The notes under the pieces: generated by a model | What the model was told of the DNA's origin: nothing | Databases searched by the model: none | Seen by the model: the letters and a program-made list of their open reading frames with translations, nothing else | Assembly: GCF_947494555.1 (NCBI RefSeq) | Contig: NZ_CANLVF010000005.1 | Coordinates: 372,001 to 436,000, forward strand | Origin: an uncultured Roseibium sp. | GTDB lineage: Bacteria > Pseudomonadota > Alphaproteobacteria > Rhizobiales > Stappiaceae | Reading direction: 5' to 3' | DNA: 64,000 bases | Position numbers and translations under genes: made by a program | Shown here: piece by piece, positions 1 to 7,883 of the stretch | Layout: each line of letters starts with the position of its first letter | Position numbering within the stretch: position 1 is the stretch's first letter

Positions 1-806
1 AGCATGCCGTAACATTTGCCGCCGGTCTAGCGACGGAAGGCTACAAACCGTTCGCAGCCATCTATTCGACATTCCTGCAACGGGCATATGACCAGGTCAT
101 CCACGACGTGGCGATTCAGGGGCTCCCGGTTCGCTTTCCGATCGATCGCGCCGGCCTTGTTGGAGCCGATGGGCCGACCCATGCAGGCGCATTCGACACC
201 GCCTTTCTGTCCTGCCTTCCCGGTTTTGTGGTGATGGCTGCGGCAGACGAAGTTGAACTGCGCCACATGGTTGCGACGGCAGCGGCCTATGATGAAGGCC
301 CGATCTCCTTCCGCTACCCACGGGGCGAAGGCGTCGGCCTGGACATGCCGGAACGCGGAAGCGTGCTTGAAATCGGCAAGGGTGTGATCAGGCGCGAAGG
401 CACGAAAGTTGCGCTTCTCAGTTTCGGTGGACGTATGGGCGAATGCCTGAAAGCCGCCGACGAACTCGACGCGGCAGGCCTTTCAACAACGGTAGCTGAC
501 GCCCGGTTTGCAAAGCCGCTCGACATGGACATGATCAAGCGTCTTGCGCGCGAGCACGAAGTCCTGGTCACGATCGAGGAAGGATCTGCGGGCGGTTTCG
601 GCAGTCATGTCCTGACGCGGCTCGCGGAAGAAGGCCTTCTGGAAAATGGTCTTAAGATACGAACGCTGACGCTTCCTGATATTTTCATCGATCATGACAA
701 ACCGGACGCCATGTATGACAAGGCGGGGTTAAATTGCGATGGCATTCTAAAGGCTGTGTTCACCGCGCTCGGAACAGAAATGCTCACGGCTCCGCAACGG
801 GCATAA
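1..806 (+). CDS. dxs: 1-deoxy-D-xylulose-5-phosphate synthase, C-terminal part
   Basis: Last 267 residues of DXS, open at the left edge (reading frame begins at base 3). The enzyme condenses pyruvate and glyceraldehyde 3-phosphate to DXP, the first step of the MEP isoprenoid pathway, and is a cytoplasmic thiamine-diphosphate enzyme. The visible part starts at the conserved HAVTFAAG segment of the pyrimidine-binding domain, passes through DRAGLVGADGPTHAGAFD, then a transketolase C-terminal domain (VALLSFGGRMGECLKAADEL). The family is about 630 residues long, so roughly 40% is here. The C-terminus looks intact. Identification is firm; the 5' part lies outside the window. Confidence 0.96.
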   Translation, partial: HAVTFAAGLATEGYKPFAAIYSTFLQRAYDQVIHDVAIQGLPVRFPIDRAGLVGADGPTHAGAFDTAFLSCLPGFVVMAAADEVELRHMVATAAAYDEGPISFRYPRGEGVGLDMPERGSVLEIGKGVIRREGTKVALLSFGGRMGECLKAADELDAAGLSTTVADARFAKPLDMDMIKRLAREHEVLVTIEEGSAGGFGSHVLTRLAEEGLLENGLKIRTLTLPDIFIDHDKPDAMYDKAGLNCDGILKAVFTALGTEMLTAPQRA

Positions 807-818
807 ATGGTTTTGCGA

Positions 819-837
819 CCGACGGAATCGTCGTCGG
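819..837 (+). terminator. possible hairpin downstream of dxs
   Basis: CCGACG and CGTCGG form a perfect 6-bp stem around a 7-base loop, 13 bases after the dxs stop codon. No T-run follows, so it may be an mRNA 3' stabiliser and not an intrinsic terminator. Confidence 0.3.
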
Positions 838-970
838 GGGACATGTTTGCGGCACGCTATAAATCATGATTGACAGAAGCTGCGATTACTGGAAAGGCTG
901 ATCGGCAGGATCAATTGCGTCGGTTCCAACCGGCGCTTTTGTTTTAGCGTCAGTCCCCCGGGAGGCAATC

Positions 971-2410
971 ATGGCTCAGACACTTCTTTCCGTGTCCGCT
1001 CTCTTGCTGTCTGTCGCCCTGCTCATTTTCGGGCACGGGCTCCAGACAACCCTTCTACCACTCGCTGCGGACCGCTACTATTTTACCGATTTCGAGATCG
1101 GTGCCATTTCCTCGGCTTACTTCGTTGGACTGGTGCTCGGCTGCCTTGCTGCTCCGCTGCTTATCATGCGCGCTGGACATATTCGCGCCTTCGCCGCGCT
1201 GGTTTCGCTTATGTCGGGCGCCGCGATCCTGCACCCGGTCATTATCGACCCATATGCCTGGTTCATCATCCGCGTCGTATCGGGCTTCAGCCTGGCCGGG
1301 TTTTACATGATCGTCGAAAGCTGGCTCAACGAAAGCGCAACGAACGAGAACCGTGGAACGATCATGTCCATTTACATCGTGATCGTGTTCGGTTCGCTTG
1401 TCCTGGGTCAGGTATCGATTGCGAGCATGAGTATCGCATCCTTCGTACCGTTTGCGGTTGCTTCAGTGGCATTGAGCCTTGCCGTGATGCCGATTTCCCT
1501 GACAACAGCGACGCAACCTGCGCCGATCACGTTGGTCCGTTTCCGGCCAATTCGTCTTTACCGGACTTCGCCGGCTGCCTTCGTTGGTATTCTATTGATC
1601 GGTGTTTCCCAAGGCGCGATCTTCACACTTTCACCGCTTTACGGATCTCAGATCGGCCTGTCGACCAATCAGTCCGCCTATTATGCCGCAGCGATCATCG
1701 GAGGCGGAATGATCGCACAGTGGCCGGTCGGCCGGCTCTCCGACCGGATAGATCGCCGGCTGGTTCTTGTCGGCCTGGGGACAGCCACCACCGTGGCGTC
1801 GCTTGCCATCGTCGTGTTTTCGCCTACAGTCTTTCTGGTTGCGATCCTCTCCGCGATCCTTGTCGGCATGTTCACGCAGCCGCTCTATGCAATCGCCGTT
1901 GCCCACGCGTTCGACCATGCGTCACCAGAAGATTTTGTCGAAACCTCTTCTGGCATGCTGCTTTCCTTTGGAATCGGATCGATTGTCGGCCCCATTGTCG
2001 CTTCGTTGATCATGGGACAAATCGGCCCTTCCGGCCTTTACGTCATGATCGCCGCAGTCAGCCTGACGATGGCCGCCTTTGTCCTCACACGCGTCTTCAC
2101 GCGCCAGGCGCTTCCGGTCGACGAAAAGACAGACTTCGAGTACGCCGCGACGGCACAGGTCGGGTCTGTCATTTCCCCTGAACCGCTCGACGTTGAAGCG
2201 GAGGAATATGTCATTCCGCCGGAAGAATTTCCGGCTTACGAGGACGATATCTATAATTTCGACTCCTCGCCGGATGCAGACACCGAAAGTTCCGAAGACA
2301 AGGAAGCTGAAGCACCGGGGGAAGAACACGCGCAGACCGACGATGCGGGCCAACCTGCGGAGGCCGAGACCTCGCCGGCTGCCGATCAGGAAAGCAAAGT
2401 CAAAACCTGA
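971..2410 (+). CDS. MFS transporter with acidic C-terminal tail
   Basis: A 479-residue major facilitator superfamily carrier of the inner membrane; substrate not recognisable. Hydrophobic segments fill residues 1-390 in the usual two bundles of six, with an MFS-like loop GRLSDRIDRRLVLVGLG between halves of the second bundle. The last ~90 residues are soluble and very rich in Asp, Glu, Pro and Ala, which is unusual for MFS proteins and would lie in the cytoplasm. A GGGAGG ribosome-binding site stands 5-6 bases before the ATG. It is transcribed alone, with 164 bases separating it from dxs and a hairpin after its stop. Confidence 0.88.
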   Translation: MAQTLLSVSALLLSVALLIFGHGLQTTLLPLAADRYYFTDFEIGAISSAYFVGLVLGCLAAPLLIMRAGHIRAFAALVSLMSGAAILHPVIIDPYAWFIIRVVSGFSLAGFYMIVESWLNESATNENRGTIMSIYIVIVFGSLVLGQVSIASMSIASFVPFAVASVALSLAVMPISLTTATQPAPITLVRFRPIRLYRTSPAAFVGILLIGVSQGAIFTLSPLYGSQIGLSTNQSAYYAAAIIGGGMIAQWPVGRLSDRIDRRLVLVGLGTATTVASLAIVVFSPTVFLVAILSAILVGMFTQPLYAIAVAHAFDHASPEDFVETSSGMLLSFGIGSIVGPIVASLIMGQIGPSGLYVMIAAVSLTMAAFVLTRVFTRQALPVDEKTDFEYAATAQVGSVISPEPLDVEAEEYVIPPEEFPAYEDDIYNFDSSPDADTESSEDKEAEAPGEEHAQTDDAGQPAEAETSPAADQESKVKT

Positions 2411-2422
2411 AACCGTTGCCGG

Positions 2423-2444
2423 GGCGAAACTGCGCTGTTTCGCC
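2423..2444 (+). terminator. hairpin after the MFS gene
   Basis: GGCGAAAC and GTTTCGCC form a perfect 8-bp stem around TGCGCT, 12 bases after the stop codon of the MFS gene. There is no clear T-run, so intrinsic termination is only a possibility. Confidence 0.4.
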
Positions 2445-2481
2445 TCTCGACAAGCCGTTTGAACAGGCGTAAGAGCGCTTC

Positions 2482-2874
2482 ATGGCCATACAAGCGTCAC
2501 GACTGCATTTGCTCAGGCGGGAACGCCATCCCCTCGTCGCAATGGCGATGGTCGCGTTCACACTGCGTTTGTGTCTTGGTGTTCTTGCCACGGCGCTGTC
2601 GCCGGATGTTGCAGCCGCAAGCGGCCTGACAAGCTTATGCCAGACTTCAAGTGCGGCTTCCGGAATTGCAGCCCATGACCCGGCGCTCTGTCAGTGCGGT
2701 CCGGTTTGCGCGCACGGATGCGCGACCGGTTCATGTCTTTCTCCAGCCACACCCGCGTATTCTGCAAGCGCCCTTCCGTCGGACGCTATGCCAGCGAAGG
2801 CGCACCGCGACTTCTTGCCGTCGGCATCACAGCGCGTTGCCGCAATCCGTGCACCTCCCCTGTCCTTGATCTGA
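2482..2874 (+). CDS. cysteine-rich exported protein, DUF2946-like
   Basis: A 130-residue protein with a basic N-terminus, one hydrophobic stretch at about residues 18-42 (signal peptide or anchor) and a cysteine cluster at about residues 70-88 (pattern CQCGPVCAHGCATGSC), which could bind metal. Length and layout resemble the DUF2946 proteins found beside copper genes. The PCu(A)C chaperone gene follows 37 bases later on the same strand, and SCO1 after that, so a role in copper handling is inferred from context only. The ribosome-binding site is weak. The reading frame is judged real from its composition and position. Confidence 0.6.
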   Translation: MAIQASRLHLLRRERHPLVAMAMVAFTLRLCLGVLATALSPDVAAASGLTSLCQTSSAASGIAAHDPALCQCGPVCAHGCATGSCLSPATPAYSASALPSDAMPAKAHRDFLPSASQRVAAIRAPPLSLI

Positions 2875-2911
2875 AACCGAAACAAACCTTCAGACCTCAA
2901 AGGACACAGAC

Positions 2912-3403
2912 ATGAAACTCTGGACATCCGTTGCCGCCGCGGCGGCGCTTACGCTCGTTTCCCTCTCTTCGTTTGCCGCCGACTACAAGGCCGGCGACCT
3001 GACACTTTCCAAAACATGGACCCGCGCAACGCCTCCAAAGGCAAAGGCCGGCGGTGGCTTCGTTGAAATTGTGAACTCCGGCTCAGAGGCAGACCGTCTT
3101 GTGGCCGCAAGTTCCGACGTTGCCGCAAAGGTTGAGATCCATGAAATGTCCGTCACCGACGGTGTCATGAAAATGCGCGAGCTTGAAGACGGTATAGAGA
3201 TCCCAGCCGGCGAAACGGTAACGCTCCAGCCAGGGGGCCTGCACATCATGTTCATGGGCCTGAACAAGTCCTTCGAAGAAGGAGCCACAGTCCCGGTCGT
3301 TTTGACATTTGAAAAGGCTGGCGACGTGGCGATCGATCTTGATGTCGCAAAGATGGGCGCAAAGTCGATGGACCACGGCCACAAGAACCACAATCACAAC
3401 TAA
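2912..3403 (+). CDS. periplasmic copper chaperone PCu(A)C
   Basis: A 163-residue protein with a clear Sec signal peptide (residues 1-22, cleaved after SFAA) and a PCu(A)C fold. The family binds Cu(I) in the periplasm and passes it to the CuA or CuB centre of cytochrome oxidase. The copper ligands are recognisable as H and M in VEIHEMSVTDGVMKM and HIM in GGLHIMFMGL, matching the spaced H-M-H-M pattern. A His-rich tail (DHGHKNHNHN) may add copper binding. An SCO1 homologue follows, fitting joint CuA assembly. Confidence 0.92.
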   Translation: MKLWTSVAAAAALTLVSLSSFAADYKAGDLTLSKTWTRATPPKAKAGGGFVEIVNSGSEADRLVAASSDVAAKVEIHEMSVTDGVMKMRELEDGIEIPAGETVTLQPGGLHIMFMGLNKSFEEGATVPVVLTFEKAGDVAIDLDVAKMGAKSMDHGHKNHNHN

Positions 3404-3418
3404 CCCGATTGTGAGCAC

Positions 3419-3440
3419 GGCCGCGCTGCACGGCGCGGCC
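3419..3440 (+). terminator. GC-rich hairpin after PCu(A)C gene
   Basis: GGCCGCGC and GCGCGGCC form an 8-bp stem with a 6-base loop, 15 bases after the stop codon. A C-run, not a T-run, follows. It could attenuate transcription into SCO1 or protect the 3' end of the chaperone message. Confidence 0.4.
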
Positions 3441-3538
3441 CCCATGCACTAGATATTTGTCTGAATAGCGATTGCGGCGCGAATGGCATCCCCCTCCGGG
3501 GGCGCAAGCGACGCAGTTGACCAAGAAGGGGACACCCA

Positions 3539-4165
3539 ATGTCCGGACTAAGACTCTTTCGGTACGTCGCCTGGGCGGCAGTTGCTGTCCTTGCCGCCGC
3601 ATCAGGATTTCTCGTCTATCAGCAGACCGCCGGGAACGGGAGTTCCGGCGCTCTGATCGAACCATTGGCGGCGATCGGCGGTCCGTTCGAACTCGTCGAC
3701 GGCAATGGTGAGACCGTCACAGATGAAGAATTTGCCGGAAAACCCCTCGTCCTGTTTTTCGGCTTCACCTATTGCCCGGATGTCTGCCCGACGACCCTTT
3801 CGGAACTCCAGGGCTGGATGGACGCGCTCGGACCCGAGGCCGACAAGCTGAACTACGCGTTTGTATCAGTCGATCCCGAACGGGACACACCCGATGTCAT
3901 GCGCGACTATGTGTGGGCTTTCGACAAGCGGATCAGACCGTTGACCGGTTCGCGCGAACAGGTCGATGCGGTTATCAAGGCCTACCGTGTCTATGCAAAG
4001 AAGGTCCCACTTGACGACGGCGACTATACGATGGACCATTCCGCTGCCGTCTATCTGATGAATTCGGACAACAAGTTCGTCGGGACAATCGCTTACGCGG
4101 AGGCGGAAGAAACCGCGCTGGAGAAACTGCGCCGCCTCATTGCCAACGCGCCGGCCTCCAGCTGA
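3539..4165 (+). CDS. SCO1/SenC family copper-binding thioredoxin-like protein
   Basis: A 208-residue SCO protein anchored by an N-terminal membrane helix (residues 8-28) with its thioredoxin-like domain in the periplasm. SCO proteins bind copper and reduce or load the CuA site of cytochrome c oxidase. The CxxxC motif (FTYCPDVCPTT) and the downstream His (YTMDHSAAVYLM) are both present, so all three copper ligands are intact. The start is supported by AAGGGG 8-9 bases upstream. It stands between the PCu(A)C gene and a tiny membrane peptide gene, which makes a small copper/oxidase-assembly cluster. Confidence 0.93.
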   Translation: MSGLRLFRYVAWAAVAVLAAASGFLVYQQTAGNGSSGALIEPLAAIGGPFELVDGNGETVTDEEFAGKPLVLFFGFTYCPDVCPTTLSELQGWMDALGPEADKLNYAFVSVDPERDTPDVMRDYVWAFDKRIRPLTGSREQVDAVIKAYRVYAKKVPLDDGDYTMDHSAAVYLMNSDNKFVGTIAYAEAEETALEKLRRLIANAPASS

Positions 4166-4191
4166 GGACAGATGAAAGTGGAGCACCATCG

Positions 4192-4329
4192 ATGCGCATG
4201 CCGCTCTACATAGGACTGACTGCCGGCGCAACGGGCCTCGTTGCGCTGTCTGGTCTTTTGTGGCTTTACGCCGGTGAGCGGGTCTACGCCGACCGCCTGC
4301 TGTCTGCGATCGCCAGCTGCTTCGGCTAA
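4192..4329 (+). CDS. 45-residue single-span membrane peptide
   Basis: A short reading frame starting MRMPLYIGLTAGATGLVALS and ending in DRLLSAIASCFG. It has one hydrophobic helix at about residues 5-25, a short polar segment (AGERVYADR) and a terminal Cys. A GGAG ribosome-binding site lies about 9 bases before the ATG. The gene begins 26 bases after SCO1 and ends 49 bases before tlyA, so it is probably cotranscribed with SCO1. No family was recognised. Position suggests a small partner in oxidase or copper assembly, but that is inference. Confidence 0.55.
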   Translation: MRMPLYIGLTAGATGLVALSGLLWLYAGERVYADRLLSAIASCFG

Positions 4330-4378
4330 CGGCCCTGCCCCATCCTCGCAAGAACTTTCACTGCACCGACGGCGGCAC

Positions 4379-5119
4379 ATGGCCTCAAAACGTCTCGATC
4401 AACATCTCGTCGAAAGCGGCCACTTTCCGAGCCGCGCAAGGGCCCGTGATGCGATCCTGCGCGGCACGGTTCGACTTGACGGAATACTCTGCCAAAAACC
4501 CGCTCAAAAAGTCGGGACCACTGCATCCGTTGAAATCGACGATCCGGCATCGAAATTTGTTTCCCGCGCCGCGCTGAAACTTGTTGAAGGCCTTGACCGG
4601 TTCAGCGTCGATCCGAAGGACAGGATTTGTCTCGATATCGGCGCGTCAACGGGCGGTTTCACGCAGGTTCTGCTCGAACGGAACGCTAAGAAGGTACACG
4701 CGATCGATGTCGGCCACGACCAGCTTCGGGAGGAGCTTCGCGAGCATCCCCGCGTCTTCGCGCAAGACCGCCTGAATGCACGCGACCTGACAAGCGATCA
4801 CATCGAAGGAGACAGGCCGGGCCTGATTGTGTCCGATGTCAGTTTCATCTCGCTGAAACTCGCCCTTCCTCCTGCCCTCGATCTGGCAGCGCCCAGGGCG
4901 GAGTGTGTCTTGCTGGTAAAGCCTCAGTTCGAGGCAGGCAGGGAGAGGATTGGCAAGGGCGGGCTCGTCGATCCCGCGACCGCCGAGGAAACTGCGCGCG
5001 AACTACAAACCTGGCTTTCCACCTGTCCGGGCTGGACGGCGGGCGATCTGATCCCCTCACCTGTCAAGGGTGGCGACGGCAATTCCGAATGGCTGCTTTA
5101 TGGCCGGAAATCTTGCTGA
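4379..5119 (+). CDS. tlyA: TlyA family rRNA (cytidine-2'-O)-methyltransferase
   Basis: A 246-residue protein with an N-terminal S4 RNA-binding domain (residues 1-65, KRLDQHLVESGHFPSRARARDAILRG) and an FtsJ/RrmJ-type methyltransferase domain. The SAM-binding loop is DIGASTGGFTQVLLE, and the K-D-K-E type catalytic set is seen in SRAALKL, SDVSFISLKL and LLVKPQFEAG. TlyA methylates 2'-hydroxyls of cytidines in 16S and/or 23S rRNA. The frame is open upstream to 4241, but homology begins at the ATG at 4379 (MASKRLDQHL), so that start was chosen. Confidence 0.93.
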   Translation: MASKRLDQHLVESGHFPSRARARDAILRGTVRLDGILCQKPAQKVGTTASVEIDDPASKFVSRAALKLVEGLDRFSVDPKDRICLDIGASTGGFTQVLLERNAKKVHAIDVGHDQLREELREHPRVFAQDRLNARDLTSDHIEGDRPGLIVSDVSFISLKLALPPALDLAAPRAECVLLVKPQFEAGRERIGKGGLVDPATAEETARELQTWLSTCPGWTAGDLIPSPVKGGDGNSEWLLYGRKSC

Positions 5120-5320
5120 TCAGCCGCCGTCGGGCAAGGCAGCAACGCCAAATGTTTCCGCTTGAGACGACCGGCAAAGGTTGATTGTCCTCAATAGCAG
5201 CCGCCGAAGGTCAATTCTCAATCGAAAAAATTCTCTCATTGGTTGAAGTTTCTACGATTGCATTTCCCTTTTGGGAAGATTTCGGACCTATAACCGAAAC
5301 CGCACAAAAGGGAGCGTTAG

Positions 5321-6571
5321 ATGGATATTCCCGCACTGGATCGTGTCGAATGCGCGATACTCCATGAAGAGTTCAATCCATTGGACGGTAACGTCATTTT
5401 CCAGGCAATCCAACGGCTCTCGAGGGAGCTAAACTACGCCCCGGAAGTCCAGTTGATCGTTTCGTCGACACGCAAGGATGTACATGTTCATGCAAACGGC
5501 CATCGTATCCTGGTCAGCCAGAACACCGAACCCCTGGAACCCGAAGGATTTCGAACGGCGCTCTCCACGCCCTACACGGGATTTGTTCTTCCCAACGCCC
5601 ACGATGTCGTCATGCGGCACAAGGCAAATACGTTCATCACCATCGCCAAGGGATTTCTGGACAGTCAACTTCTGAGAGAAAAATTCGGGTCTCTTCTGGA
5701 TGGTCTGGACAACTCAATCGATGACCAAACGTCTTTCAAGACGCTTGAGGAAGCAGATCGGGCAAGAACCTTCTGCTACGCATTGGCCAAGCTCATCATA
5801 GGCCACAACCCGGCGATCGCGATCCACTGGTGCGTCAGCGACAACCTTGTTCCCCAGACCTACTTTGAAGGCGTTGCCAAGGATGGTGACTATACGCTTT
5901 TGAACATCCGCCCCTTCCTCAGTTCCAGCGCGGGGCGCCTTGGCGAAGGCTTGCCACTGAAAATGGTGGTGCATGGCTCTCAATGGATCATTGGCAAAAT
6001 GATCGAATTTGAGGAGGCGCCCGTCCCGTTTCCCTGGATGATGGAAATCGTCTACGGCTTCATAAAGCTCTGCCAGATCCGCGGTTCGATCCTGCCGGAC
6101 AACAACACTTTCGGTAACGAGGACGAGGACTGGTCCGTTGCCGTTTATCACGAGAAGATCGAAGGCCACTCCGCCTGGGACAAGGTCAGACTTGTCGTCG
6201 TGCACGCGCCCGAGTTCGGCATTTTCGGGGATACGACGGCAAAACGCTATCACAGGTATGAAAGCGCGGAGGACATTCGCCAGCGCGCCGAAGAAGAAAA
6301 ACACGAGGTAACGGCGGCCAATGATCCGCAGCCTTACGACCGGCGGCCGGACCCCACTGCAGAGCCAGCCGGATCGGGAGACCGTCTGCCTCCCCAAGCC
6401 GAGGTCGCAAACGACACCCGGCGCGAAATCAAGATCACACAACAAAAGCAGGACTTGAGTGCCTTGCGTGATTTTGCGCGACGGTCCAGTACATCAGACC
6501 AGGCGAGCAGCGATGATCCCCAGCAGAGCTGGCTGTCCCGGGCAAAGGGCCTGTTCAAAGGCGGTCGCTAA
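5321..6571 (+). CDS. hypothetical protein, 416 residues
   Basis: Not recognised beyond a resemblance to uncharacterised alphaproteobacterial proteins. It has no signal peptide or membrane segment. Residues 1-330 look folded, with features such as LPNAHDVVMRHKANTFITIAKGF, IAIHWCVSDNLVPQTYF and VYHEKIEGHSAWDKVRLVVVH. Residues 330-400 are charged and low in complexity (RAEEEKHEVTAANDPQPYDRRPDP), followed by a basic, amphipathic end (SWLSRAKGLFKGGR). An AAGGGAGCG ribosome-binding site precedes the ATG. It is a single gene between tlyA and an RNA methyltransferase, and neither neighbour explains it. Confidence 0.8.
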   Translation: MDIPALDRVECAILHEEFNPLDGNVIFQAIQRLSRELNYAPEVQLIVSSTRKDVHVHANGHRILVSQNTEPLEPEGFRTALSTPYTGFVLPNAHDVVMRHKANTFITIAKGFLDSQLLREKFGSLLDGLDNSIDDQTSFKTLEEADRARTFCYALAKLIIGHNPAIAIHWCVSDNLVPQTYFEGVAKDGDYTLLNIRPFLSSSAGRLGEGLPLKMVVHGSQWIIGKMIEFEEAPVPFPWMMEIVYGFIKLCQIRGSILPDNNTFGNEDEDWSVAVYHEKIEGHSAWDKVRLVVVHAPEFGIFGDTTAKRYHRYESAEDIRQRAEEEKHEVTAANDPQPYDRRPDPTAEPAGSGDRLPPQAEVANDTRREIKITQQKQDLSALRDFARRSSTSDQASSDDPQQSWLSRAKGLFKGGR

Positions 6572-6647
6572 GCTGCAATTCCTCCACGGCGCACACGAGC
6601 GTGCGCCAGAACTTGCTCCTGAGATCGGTTGACGCTATCGCTCGCAC

Positions 6648-7880
6648 ATGAGTGAAACAAATCTTCTGATATCCGAACTCGGCCATCGCGGTGACGGCGT
6701 TGCACAAACAGACACGGGCCCCGTCTATGTCCCGGGGGCGCTGCCCGGAGAAACAGTGACTGCGCACATCGTCAACGGTCGCGCCCAAAACCCAAATTTC
6801 AACACTCTGTCACCCGAGAGGGTCACTCCCGTCTGCCGGCATTACGAAACCTGCGGCGGCTGTGCGCTACAGCACCTGGCAAAAGCTCCCTATCTCGTCT
6901 GGAAACGGGAGCTTGTCGCAAAGGCGCTGCGAGATCGCGGCATTGATGCGGTTGTTTCCGATACGATTTCGGCAACAGCCGGTGGACGCAGGCGCGCGGT
7001 GCTGACGGCCACGCGCGCCGGCCGGCATACGCTGCTCGGCTATCACGAAAAGGCGAGTCACCGGCTGGTCGATATTTCCGAATGCGCGGTTCTCGATCCG
7101 GCAATCGTCAAAGCGCTTCCCGGACTGAAGACGATCGCGGCCGAATTGCTGCCGCGAAAGGGTGAGCTTCGTCTGACTGTGCTGAATACCACGACCGGCC
7201 TCGACGTTGCCATCGACAAGGCAGACAAGGGATATGATCGCAAGATCCCCATCTTGTCGCAAAAAGCGGTTGAGCTCGATCTGGCACGGCTTTCGGTCAA
7301 CGGCGAAGTGCTTCTTGAGATCCGGCCACCGGTCCTCGATATGAACGGCGTAGGGCTTGCAGCGGCGCCTGGCGGATTTACTCAGGCGACGCTGGCAGGC
7401 GAAGAAATCCTGTCCCGGATCGTGAGCGACGGCACCGGAAAGGCGAAAACCGTCGCGGATCTGTTTTCGGGTGTCGGTACTTTTGCCTTTCGCCTTGCCC
7501 GGCAAGCAAATGTCCATGCTGTTGAAGGAGATGCCGGAGCCGTGACCGCCTTCGACAAGGCGCTCAGAAATGCGCGCGGGTTGAAAAAGGTGACATTTGA
7601 ACGGCGGGACCTCTTCCGGCGCCCCCTGGTGCAGGAAGAATTGGAAGGGTTCGATGCAGTTGTGTTCGATCCGCCAAGAGCGGGCGCTCAGGCGCAGGCG
7701 GAACTGCTGGCCGGATCGAAGGTCAAAACCATCCTTGCCGTCTCGTGCAATCCGGCGACCCTCGCGCGCGATGTCAGGCTCCTGCTTGATGGCGGCTATA
7801 CGCTTCAAAGCGTCACACCGGTGGACCAGTTCCTGTATTCGCCCCATATTGAGGTGGTTGCGCTTTTGACGCGGGAGTAA
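6648..7880 (+). CDS. 23S rRNA/tRNA m5U-type methyltransferase (RumA/TrmA family) with Fe-S cluster
   Basis: A 410-residue class I SAM-dependent RNA (uracil-5)-methyltransferase. Residues 1-50 form a TRAM-like RNA-binding domain. The [4Fe-4S] ligands are Cys63, Cys69 and Cys72 (VCRHYETCGGCALQHL) plus a later Cys near 145. The SAM loop is DLFSGVGTFAFRLA, the catalytic proline motif is VVFDPPRAG, and the nucleophilic cysteine is in AVSCNPATLARDVRLL. All key residues are present. Whether it acts on U747 or U1939 of 23S rRNA cannot be told from sequence. The next gene starts 3 bases after its stop, so the two are cotranscribed. Confidence 0.92.
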   Translation: MSETNLLISELGHRGDGVAQTDTGPVYVPGALPGETVTAHIVNGRAQNPNFNTLSPERVTPVCRHYETCGGCALQHLAKAPYLVWKRELVAKALRDRGIDAVVSDTISATAGGRRRAVLTATRAGRHTLLGYHEKASHRLVDISECAVLDPAIVKALPGLKTIAAELLPRKGELRLTVLNTTTGLDVAIDKADKGYDRKIPILSQKAVELDLARLSVNGEVLLEIRPPVLDMNGVGLAAAPGGFTQATLAGEEILSRIVSDGTGKAKTVADLFSGVGTFAFRLARQANVHAVEGDAGAVTAFDKALRNARGLKKVTFERRDLFRRPLVQEELEGFDAVVFDPPRAGAQAQAELLAGSKVKTILAVSCNPATLARDVRLLLDGGYTLQSVTPVDQFLYSPHIEVVALLTRE

Positions 7881-7883
7881 GCC

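Noticed and set aside
5185..5367. 60-residue frame before the 416-residue protein
   Set aside because: It overlaps the next gene out of frame, has no ribosome-binding site and no recognisable feature.
6867..7847. 326-codon minus-strand frame opposite the Fe-S RNA methyltransferase gene
   Set aside because: Antisense to a gene with complete catalytic motifs; composition and lack of domains mark it as a shadow.
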